From NCBI GenBank assembly GCA_020152595.1, contig JAIGNY010001666.1:1306001-1370000 (forward strand): a DNA stretch of 64,000 nt, in the 5' to 3' direction. Positions 11,601 to 23,600 of the stretch are shown piece by piece; positions within the stretch are counted from its first letter, which is position 1, and every line of letters starts with the position of its first letter. A model generated the notes under the pieces. It made no database searches, had not been told where the DNA came from, and saw only the letters and a program-made list of their open reading frames with translations. The DNA is from Chiridota heheva (taxonomy: Eukaryota > Echinodermata > Holothuroidea > Apodida > Chiridotidae). Made by a program: the position numbers and the translations under genes.

Positions 11601-14600
11601 CTATGAGTGTGTCCATTATACCTTGTTTTAAATGTATTTTCCCTTAGTTGATATAAGTCTCTTCTTTAAGGTTATCTTGCCGTATAACTGTGGCTTGGTA
11701 GATGACCCCAGATGTGAGGCATTTGCCTTCAAGTGGGCATGATTTGTCCTTTCTGCAGTTGCAATTGTTTTGTGGTGTTTCTTTGGTTGCACTTTTCTTA
11801 AGTACTGTTTTGGGGTGAGTAGAGATGATCCGTTGGATATTTGGCATACAGCTGTAACTTAATTTCACTGTGTTATGGTTTAGCAATTTGTTAAGATGGT
11901 GCCCGGGAGTGAGGCAGTGGTCCAGGAGGTTGAGGAATTTTCTGCCAATGTTGGTGGCTACGTCTGTGCTATATGGCGGGGTAAACTATGTAGTTTTTCT
12001 CTTTCTGTTACGTTTTCTTCTCTGGTTTGCGTCATTGTTGGGGTTTGCTTGTGGTTCATAGTTTAATGAGTAGTTGTAGCCGCTCTCCGTCAGGGCTTCT
12101 TGGTAACAGGGTATTGCCTCATTGAATATTTGTTTGTTTGATGAAACGCTAGATAACCGCCTGTTGATGCTTTCTGGAATGTTCTTGATTATTGGGGGTA
12201 GGTGGTTGCTCTGTTTATGTACATACAATGGGGTGTTGTTGGGTTTTATGAATGGTTTGTAGGTGCTACTTCTTAGGTCCAGGGTGATGTCTAGGAAGTC
12301 AACTGTTTTCATATTAGCTTCAATTGTGATTTTTAGCATGTTGCTTGTGAATATTTTACATATCTCTTTTTTGATTAATTCTGTTTGTCTTGGAGTTTTG
12401 CGGCAAACAGCCAATCCGTCGTCTCTATATAATCCAATGTTGATGTCAATATGCTGGAGTTGTGACAATATATAGAAACCAATCAGTTCACATGGTTCCG
12501 CCCCATCATGACTACCCATTGTAAGATCGAAATTGGAATTTCCACGTTTACACCATGGTGTGTCGCCATCATACAGTAGAGATTTCTTGGCATGTAGGAT
12601 GATATGTTTCTCATGTTCAGAAATGTTGTCATAGTTGGATGCAAAATCTAAAGCATTTATTAAGAGTTCTTCAGTTATGGAGGGATAGAATTCACAAACG
12701 TCAAAGCAAATGAAAGAGTGGTGTGGTTTGTTGTCCACCTTTTTGTACCAGTTAATGACTTCAGTGGTATTCTTGCAATGGTTGAAGTTGGTTGATGTGA
12801 TTATTTTAGAATTGATTCGTTCTAATAATTGCTTACTGATTTTGCCAAATTCTGATTTAGTCGGATTGATGAGTCTGCATGTAGGCTTGTTTTTGAAGTT
12901 TGATTTGTGATCTTTAAGAGTGATGAAGGTTGGTTTTTGGCTGTTGTATCAATCCTGTCATCAAGTTTAAGTCTTGTAGCAATGTTTTTGTCTCCTATGG
13001 TGATCTTCCTTTCTGATTTTGGGGGCGCTTTCTTGTAATCCTTTGTGATATTTGTATCTAATAGCTTGCTGTATTGTTCTGCTTCTAGTTTGTAAAGGTT
13101 TGAGGTTTTGTCGGCTGCAATTAATAGTTTATCATGGTTCTTTATGTTTTTGATGTCGTTAGATAGTTTTCTTTGGAAGGGTGTGCTTGCGTGTTTAAAT
13201 TTGATATTTTGTACCAGGTTCAGCATTCCATCTTCAAATTCTTTTAGTTATGGGATCTGGGGAGGTGATTTGGTAAAATGGAATCCAAGTGTTTCTTTTT
13301 CTTCTGGGGAAATATCAGAATTAAGAAAAAAGAATGTTCTCCATCTAATTGACTTCATGAATTTCTTGGCTTTACTTAATAGGCATTGCAAGTAGTCTCT
13401 CCTAATATAGATATATATATATATATATATATATTTGACAGGGGAGGCAGACAAAGGAAATGGTGGGAAGATGATATCAAGGAATGGAACGGGTTAAGCT
13501 TTGACTCTCAAAGAGACCATCACAGAACTCAGTAAAGGTGAGAGCTTGTCAGAAAGTTATCAGTGGTATTCCAACAACCAGCTTGGTTACGAGTAAGTGA
13601 GTGTTGAGGGAGGACGGAAAGGGGGAGGGGGGGCGGGGTATGGCTCGAGTAGAAAGCACCTTGCAATGCTTGAACTAACAATCAGTTTACAGTCCATATA
13701 CATCTTTTATTACCTGAATGTATATTTCAATCAATTCAATTGCCCAAACCGGTGTATACGAAGGGAGAAAAAAAAAGTCCAAATGATGCCCAAAAAGGGT
13801 GCCCATTTCATGAAATCTAATATTTCAGACTTTTGCTTATGATATATGATGTTCATACCTTCAAGAACATTTTCTGGACTTCGTAGGAGAGCTTTCTGGA
13901 TGGCTGGAATAAACTGACCTTTAAACTCTTCATGGGTCAAATATTGCAGAAGGAAACGAGCGTATTCCTGAAACAGTACAATGTTAAAACATGTTAATAG
14001 CAAGAGCAAAATATATGGTAATATTAAGATCTTCACTCTGCTTGGGAAGGGGGAGTTTGAGAAGGGGGAACTTGAGAAAGGGGAAAGGGGTATTTATGAG
14101 ATGTACACCTGAAAAAAGATTTTTCATCTTTGCTGATTACTAAACAAAGTTTCAAGCTTATTTAAGAAATGGAAAATTTGTGATATACTTCATCATTTGA
14201 TCCCTTTGTTGCCTTTAAATGACTATTGGTCAATTTAGGGAATGGACAAGTTTAAAAAAATCTTTGTCACAATCAGCTGTGCTCCTGTAAATGACTCTGA
14301 AAGAGAACCCAAGAACAATGGGTTGACACAAGAAAAAAAAAGTATAGCAATTTTACTAATGACATAACAAATTTGAATCGTTTCTTAAACCATTAGGCCT
14401 GAAAAGATGGCCAATCACGGCTGATTTTATGATACTAGCCGGTGTTGCCTATAAATGTCTATAAGTGTTGCCTATAAATACTTCTTTAAACCAAACTCAC
14501 CAATGCATGAATCGGAGCCTTTACTTTACCGCCAAGTGCTACCTTGATGTACGCATCGATGAATGACTGCTTGAATTTGACGATGCTGTCTTTATTCTGG

Positions 14601-17600
14601 CGATCACTGGCAAAACGGATGCCAAGGCTCACCAGGCATAGTTGTTGAGGAGAGGGTTCAAGCTGTGTTAAGGTCTGAAGGGTGCTCTCCCAGCTAGAGG
14701 GAACCTGGAAGAAACAGCAAGGATCAAAGTTTAAATGATATAAAGTCGACTATGTAATTCAAATTGCTGAGAGAGGAAGATTTTCTACAATGATAAAAGC
14801 TGTATTTAGGGGTGTTTCAGCTGACGTCACATGACTTTGTTTACATTGCCATTTTGTCAGGAAATACCACTATCATCTGCTGTACATTTAATTAGACTTA
14901 CATACATTTGCATGAGATTATTTTTAGATTATCTTTATGAGATTATATGAGATTATTTTTGTAAGATAATTATGCCGGAACCTTACTGTGCCGTTGGTTG
15001 CACTAATATATTTGTGCTGGGGAATAAAAAGACAATTTCTCGCATTCCATCTGATGTTGATCGACGTTGAAGTGGGTTTCTGCTGTACGATGCGACAGCT
15101 TCAACCTAAGGTTCACACTAGGAATTGCAGCGAGCACTTTATATAATGTATGTAGGCTTTGTGTGAATATACCAGACAATCAGCTGGCATTAACGTTATC
15201 ATTATATGAAAATATAAAAGTCAGGAAAATATGAAGTAAAATCGGAAGGGATAAAAAAATTGCAAATAGTAAAATTCGCTGAACTGGTACTAGTATGTCT
15301 GTTGTACGTGTGATGTGACTGAGCTGTGTGAAGACGCGTGAAACTCAACAACGATGCTGCCCTGCAAAATGGAGTCCAGTTGAGTTAGAGTCACGTAATG
15401 AAATCCCTCTTTGCAAGCAAAAATTCCTTATATTTTTAACTAGAAAAGTGAGGCACCTTATTTTGCTAATTCATGCAAATTATGAAAAAGACAGATCTTA
15501 CCTTTAATACTTGTGTTGATGAAAATTGAATTAACTGTTCATTAGAATAAATACAGTTGATTTGAACATTCATAATAACCGTTTTCAGTGTCATCATGTG
15601 AAAGAAAGTGAATTTAAATACACTAGACTCCACATTAATATCCCCTTACATTCTGGCAGAGCGCTCATTTAATGTCTGCTTTAAAGCCTAAGAGCAAGTA
15701 GATTTTTGGCTGATTTCTCAATCCATGCATGCGGCAGCACGATGGCGATGCATGCGGCAGCACGATGGCGATGCATGCGGCAGCACGATGGCGATGCATG
15801 CGGCAGCACGATGGCGATGCATGCGGCAGCACGATGGCCATGCATGCGGCAGCACGATGGCCATGCATGCGGCAGCACGATGGCCATGCATGCGGCAGCA
15901 CGATGGCCATGCATGCGGCAGCACGATGGCCATGCATGCGGCAGCCCGATGGCCATGCATGCGGCAGCCCGATGGCCATGCATGCGGCAGCACGATGGCC
16001 ATGCATCGCGGCAGCACGATGGCCATGCATGCGGCAGCACGATGGCCATGCATGCGGCAGCACGATGGCCATGCATGCGGCAGCACGATGGCCATGCATG
16101 CGGCAGCACGATGGCCATGCATGCGGCAGCACGATGGCCATGCATGCGGCAGCACGATGGCCATGCATGCGGCAGCACGATGGCCATGCATGCGGCAGCA
16201 CGATGGCCATGCATGCGGCAGCACGATGGCCATGCATGCGGCAGCACGATGGCCATGCATGCGGCAGCACGATGGCCATGCATGCGGCAGCACGATGGCC
16301 ATGCATGCGGCAGCACGATGGCCATGCATGCGGCAGCACGATGGCCATGCATGCGGCAGCACGATGGCCATGCATCGCGGCAGCACGATGGCCATGCATG
16401 CGGCAGCACGATGGCATGCATGCGGCGGCACGATGGCCATGCATGCGGCAGCACGATGGCCATGCATGCGGCAGCACGATGGCCATGCATGCGGCAGCAC
16501 GATGGCCATGCATGCGGCAGCACGATGGCCATGCATGCGGCAGCACGATGGCCATGCATGCGGCAGCACGATGGCCATGCATGCGGCAGCACGATGGCCA
16601 TGCATGCGGCAGCACGATGGCCATGCATGCGGCAGCACGATGGCCATGCATACAGCAGCACGATGGCCATGCATGCCGCAGCACGATGGCCATGCATGCC
16701 GCAGCACGATGGCCATGCATGCCACAGCAAGATGGCCACACTTGCCGCAGCACGATGGCCACGCTTGCCGCAGCACGATGGCCTGCATGCCGCAGCACGA
16801 TGGCCATGCATGCCGCAGCACAATGGCCATGCATGCCGCAGCACGATGGCCATGCATGCCCCAGCACGATGGCGATGCATGCCGCAGCACGATGGCGATG
16901 CATGCTGCAAAACGATGGTGATGCATGCCGAAGCATGGTGATGCATGCTGAAGCATGGTGATGCATGCCGAAGCATGGTGATGCATGCCGAAGCATGGTG
17001 ATGCATCCTGAAGCATGGTGGTGATGCATGCCACAGCATGACGGTGATGCATCCTGAAGCATGGTGGTGATGCTTGCCACAGCATGATGGTGATGCATGC
17101 AACAGCATGATGGTGATGCATGCAACAGCATGATGGTGATGCATGCTGCAGCATGATGGTGATAAATTTGACAAATGAATCTAATGGCAATTTGTCCCTC
17201 AGCAGTAATCTATATTGTTGTCCAGACAGAAAATCAAGATTACCATGAGGATTTTACATGCATGTGTTTAATACAAGCTGTGCTAAAAATCTGGTTGCCA
17301 GATGGGCAGACCCAGCAAAAATTAAGGTTGCCCAGACATGATTTTCAGTTGTCCCAGGCAGCCAGACAAGTGATTTATCAATCCCTGGATGATATATACT
17401 GCATGATGGCTATACATGCTGCATGACAGTGATATATGCTGCATTATAGTGATGCAAGCTGTATGATAGAGCTACATGCTGCATGACAGTGATACATACT
17501 GCATGATAGTGATACATGCAGCATGATAGTGTTAAATGCTTCACGATGATGTATGCTGCATGGTAGTGATACATGCTGCATGGTAATGATACATGCTGCA

Positions 17601-20600
17601 TGGTAGTGATACATGCTGCATGATAGTGCTACACAGCAGCATGATACATGTTGCATGATACATGCTGCATGGTAGTGATACATGCTGCATTGTAGCGATA
17701 CATGCTGCACAGTAGTGATACATGCTGCATGGTAGTGATACATGCTGCATGTCGTGATACATGCTGCATGATAGTGCTACATGCTGCACTTCAGTGATAC
17801 ATACTGCATGATAGTGATACATGCTGCATGATAGTAATACATGCTGCATGATAGTGATAAATGCTGCATGATAGTGATACATGCTGCTTGATAGTGATAC
17901 ATGCTGCATGATGATACATGCCACCTGAGGGTCTACAACATGCATCATTTTGTGCTTACCTGCAACCACAGATGTTTGAGTTTCTGATAGGCCGCCCTCT
18001 GCAAACTTCGTCTGTCACACGCTAACACAGCTGAGGTTAGGCATGTCTGGCATTCAATCTACAAGAGTAAAATAGCACAAAATCATTTCAATTACAAAAT
18101 AAGAATCAATACCAAATAATATGACAAGTTCTTAATATCAACAGATGAACAAATCTTGTTTCCTTTTTAAAGCACTTTATCCATTAACACTGAAACTGCC
18201 ATCTTCCAAGATTACGTTAGAATCCAGCTTTGTGATTTAATATTACTGCCCATTTACTTAGTTGTGGTTTCTCATCTGCAATACCAAATCATAGATTTAA
18301 ATCCTTTGTGTGTTTAACACAAGACTCGGATTTGCTGTAGTCAGAATCTGCTATACATGCCCGAAAAGTGTCTCTTTAAGCCTACCAGCACCTGACACCT
18401 GAGTTAATCCTGCAATCTTAGGTATAACAATTACCAACCCGACTTCCTGTTCAGTGTTTCCACTCCAAACAATGATTGTTTATCTGCCATTCCCATGCAC
18501 ACCACAGTCAAGTAGCCTAAGGTTATTTGTGTGTATGAGATTACAGAAAGCCAGTGCTGAGTAATCAGGGCACTTTTGTGATTGAAATCACTCATTCATG
18601 TTAGGTGTCTTATTGGGAGAAATCTGTTTGCAAAGCAGTGATAAAATAGCTGTGTATCTTACGCCTAAGGTGATGCATGCATTAACTGTGAATGATTGAC
18701 GAACCATTTTTCCTTAGAAAAGATATTGCTTCATGCAACTTGTAGTCAATACCCAATGTGGGAGAATAGGCAGAGGTGGGGGGGGGGGGAGTTGTTCTGC
18801 AGAATTCCTGCTGGAGAGGATCATGTACTTACAAACAAGCTTTGAAAATCTTAAATTCAAATTCTTGTTAAAAATCAGATGTATGACTTCTAAACAGGGT
18901 TGGAAAAACCACTCGCCTGCTCCCCATGAGCAAAACAAATTGTTCGATTAGAAATATTATAATATACTGTGTCACTTGCCACATTTAATTATGCCTCACC
19001 AAGTTTGGCGGGTGACTTTTTTGTATTTTTCCAACCCTGCTTCAAAAAGAATATGTAAGAAATAAACCTATTTTTAAAGATATATTAAAAATCTTTCTCT
19101 TCAAACTAGACCAAGAAGAAAATGTCACACGAAGCCAATCTAAAATCATCTACATTCAAATTTGATGCTTTTAAAAGGTGAATGGGTCCTACAACGAAGC
19201 ATGCAAATAGTTACCTAATGCAGGGTGAAAAAGCATCTTACCAATTTCTTCCAACTATCTCCTGCCTGCAGCTGTACCTCCTGAAACGCTGATTGGACCA
19301 AGATGCATGTCCACCCAAGCGCTACATACGGAGCCGATCCTGTTCCATGACTGTTTAAAAGAAATTAAAATGCAAAAGACTAATCTTTAAAAACAGACTT
19401 CATCCTTTACTTCTTTCTCCTAAATAAAAATATTTGAAATTCACCCTTTATGCGACCCCTTCTCAGGGAAGGCCTGCCTCCCCCCCCCCCCCCATTCACC
19501 TACCATCCCTCCTTCACCTGCCATCCTCCATTAATATTCCATCCTCCATTCCCAACATGCCCCATTCACCATCCATCCCCGTTTCACCTACTACCCCAAC
19601 CCACCTTTTGCCATCCACATATCTACTAAATATACTCTTAACTTAACATTCCAACCTTCAATATAACCATCACTTACTCCATTGCAGCACAGATCCCCAC
19701 ACACACACAAACCAATAACTTAAATCTGACACTCCCCATAAAAACATGCTCAGCTTTTCCCTCTTATAAACCAGATAGGGTTGATCTATTTACCAAATCA
19801 GAATAAAAACCTTAATAGAAACACCTGTGGCACCTCTCCCTCCAAGCTAACCTAAATCCCATAAATTACACCTTTTGTCCCGCACATGCTATTCAACAAG
19901 TCATCCAACCTTGTCTCACCTACCATCCCGAAAACACCCATTAGCCTCATTCCCATAGCAAGCCACCCTTTCCAACATCCTGTCCCACCCTGTCTAGCAC
20001 CCACTATGTCCATCATGCCATCCCACCTTGTTCCACATGTGTCCATACTGTCTCACGTGCCATCCCACCCTATCCCACATGCCATCCCGTCCCACATGCC
20101 ATCCCGTCCCACAGTCCAGCATGCTGTCACACACAGACCCCCAGCTTGATCTAAAAAGAGGAAGGGTACTAGACTTGTTAAGGATCACATTAATGTGCAC
20201 ATGAAGCGCTGTATCTTTTTAGCATGGAGTCCTGGCTCCCTAAAGGCTCAATCCCCTGGTGAAAAAGCTCTGGTATTTTAGCTATAATCATACCTCAGAA
20301 TGAAACTATTCTGATTGATAAGGACCAATCATTAACTAGCCAAACAGGACGATTGCTTACTATGCTATCATTTTGTGTTCTGTATCCATGTAAGGTATTT
20401 CATTTTATGAGGTTAATTAAGATTACTAAGTTTTAAAAAATCAAATCTAAAAAAAATGTTTTTGTTTTTGTTTTACATATTTTTTCTCATGATGGGCAGG
20501 GCTAAACCCCAGGGTGGTGGGGCGGGCCCACAGAGTGGCGGGGTAAGCCGCCCCTATTAAAAAGCCAAGCTAGGGGTCTGACACAAGCCATCCCACCCTG

Positions 20601-23600
20601 TCCCACATGCCATCCCACCCTGTCCCTGCCATGCCACTCTATCCAACATGCCGTCCCACCCTGTCTAGCATGCCCACCCACCATGTCCATCATGCCATCC
20701 CACCTTGTCCCACATGAGATCCCAGCCTGTCATAAGTGCCATGACACTACCTTGTTTCACATGTCATAACACCATGTCCCACATGCTATCCCACCCTGTC
20801 CTATATACCATGACATCCTGTCCCACATTCCATGGAACCCTACCCTCATGCCACCCTGTCCCACATGCCACCCCACCCTGTCCCACATTTCATCCCATCC
20901 TGTCCCCATGTCATTCCACCTTTATCCTAATTCCTATATCTACCAATCATTCTACCATCTTTCACCAAACATTCTTTCCTCTAACTCTGATCCCCTTACT
21001 TTTACTAACTCAATATGCACCATTCACCTACTATCCCCCATTCACCTACTATCCCCCATTCACCTACCATCCCCCTTCACATGCCATGCCCCGTTTATCT
21101 GCTATCCTTCATTCATCTACCATCCTCTATTCCCCAACATTCCCCATTCACCTACCATCCTCTATTCCCCAACATTCCCCATTCACCTACCATCCTCCAT
21201 TCACCTAGTCTACTATGCGTCCACTTTATTCAAGCAAAGACCTTTTTTTTTTGCTATTCATTCACAAGACACTTCATTATAAATTCCATTCAGTCGTCAA
21301 ATGTATTATTAAACTTTTTTTTTTGCTATTCATTCGCAAGACATTTCATTATAAATTCTATTTAGTCGTCGCATCTATTATTTAACTTTTTTTCATCCCA
21401 GAACAAATCCTTTAATTGCTGATATTGAAGTCTGGAATGCATTTGTTCTCCTTTATATAAATTTCTTTTCATAAAAAAAGTTGGAATTCCTTTCCTAGGA
21501 CAGCAATCTTTGTTCCATAAGAGCTGAACAATGCATGAAGCCGGACGCACAATAGATACGGACGAACGGATGGATGATAAAGATCTATATCCCCTCTTCA
21601 CCAAGTTCGTTGGCGAGGGGATAATAAGCTTTACACCACTTTTTTTTTCTGATATCCTGTGGTTCAACAACATAAATCTCCCTATTCCACAAAAGAAGAA
21701 CAGTATTTCAACTACAATCACATTACTAAAAAAAATACTTTTCTTCAAATAGATTCTGAAAACAACTACAAAACTTTTAAAGCATGCTTACGCAGGTGGA
21801 ATTTTGTTCTGCTGTTCAGCAAAGTCTCCCAAAATATTCAGACATATCTTTACTACAAGGTCACGTTTCTTCTCCAACAGACACTGCAAAATTTGATGAA
21901 CTTGTTGGTTGGAGCCAGCATCCTTGTAGCGGTGAAATGACAGCGATAGCAAACTAACCAGGGCTTTCACAGCACCATCAGGAAGCTCTGAAATGACAAT
22001 CGTATTTGAAACAAATTATGTAAATGAAATGATAGCAAGTACATAGGCAATCTTTAACTGTATCCAATAGTTTTCCTTAAAAGGTCATTCAAGTCTGGTT
22101 TTTCTTCATTTAATATGATAGAAATAATCATTATAAGCAGGAAGAAATTTCATATCGTACATAACAATTTAGAACATATTTTCTAATTTATGAAATCATT
22201 AATTTTGTCAATATACACTTACATTTGAGCAACCATTTTGTTCATACGCTCTGTAAGAAATGATGTCATACACCCAGTATATATTAGAATATTATGTATT
22301 TCTTTTTAAAATCTATTATTTTTTAACTTCTAAGAAATATTTTTTTAATTCTATGAAATAACATTTTAACTTTTAAGAAATAATTTTCCCTTTGCATGGG
22401 TCCCAGTTTGCATGATGTGTGCAGAAGATAGATTTCTAAGACGAAATTGGGCCCAAAATTTAAAAATATGCGCAAAAGATCTTCCCCTCAAGAAACAAAC
22501 TGGCATGGGTCTATGAGTTTGTAGCTTTATATGAAATTAATGATTCAAGCCCTTAGAACTTCATGCCAAAGCATTTTAGAAATAAAACTTCAAAGACAAA
22601 ATGCATTATGTGTTCTAGCACAAATTATGTCATCATTGGCACATGTGATTTCAACACAAAATGGCAGCGTCCATGTTACAACTTCAAACTTTGATAACTT
22701 GAGAATGGCATAAGATTTTATGATAGGGTTTTTGCAATTGGGTTTATTTTTTAAATTCTCTATCATATGTCTAGCTAGAATATTTGACTTTATGTCCCCT
22801 TTAACTGTATCCAATATTATTCTTTAACTGGTCACATTAAAGTGAGAGAAAAGGGGGAAAGACCTAGCATAGCATATGCCACACTTGACGATGACAACCA
22901 TAGGGGTCATTAGTATTAAGACTGCATAGAAAAAACCTCAAATTTTGTTGATTTTTTGTTCTTAATTAAAACTCCATGATCCCTGGTCCTAAAACTCTTA
23001 AAAATTGCAAGATAAATTCTTTAACAATCCGATTCCTTTAAAAAGTATTAAAATCAGGGGAAATTTGAGACACTTTTGAGGCCTTAAAAACAACATCCAG
23101 TCGTTTTGTTATTACCAAAATCAAGGTGAATCACACTATTTACATATGATCATAAACAAAATCTTGACATTTGGAGTAAAATACCCTTTCATCAATATTT
23201 ATGTTGACTGTTTAGTCATTCAGTAATTAGCTATCTCAATTAATTTGATAGGGGCTGAAATGAAATGGCTGTTTTAAGTTTAAAATATCTTTTAGATTAG
23301 CTTCATATTTTTTCTGATTTTGCAACAACGGAAGGAGGTTTTTCAACCATTTTTTGCGAGGAATGGATTGCTGAGGAATTTATCTTGCCAATTTTTAGAG
23401 TTTCATGACCAGGAATACGAGAGTTTTTAAATACAAATCAAAATTCAAGAAACTTTAGGGAATTTCCTATGCAGCCTAACACTAATGACCCCTATGGTTG
23501 CCATTTCAAGTGTGGCCTATAGCATTACAGGAAAAAGAAATGTGTTAATGTTTCCCTCAGTTTTGCAGAAAAATCACATAATTTTGGTCTACAAAGTTTA

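Larger units (their letters stand above)
11180..13405 (-). mobile_element. Penelope-like retroelement (RT + GIY-YIG), decayed
   Basis: A 5'-truncated Penelope-like element lies in GCN1 intron 7, in the same orientation as GCN1. In transcription order it has reverse transcriptase N-terminal sequence, the RT core, a basic linker, a GIY-YIG endonuclease, a short 3' region and the hammerhead ribozyme. Penelope-like elements use a telomerase-related RT and a GIY-YIG nuclease. The element is bounded by (TA)n at 13408-13433 and by TATG/TA repeats at 10972-11105. Only one terminal region with a ribozyme was found, so the upstream repeat is lost or never copied. Confidence 0.9.

Noticed and set aside
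11259..13395. Plus-strand frames over the Penelope-like element
   Set aside because: They are the antisense of the RT and nuclease coding sequence.
15665..17190. Open frames of about 400-500 residues on both strands with repeated [21 protein letters not shown] or [23 protein letters not shown] sequence
   Set aside because: They are translations of one 23-bp minisatellite in several frames and on both strands, lie inside a GCN1 intron, and show no domain.
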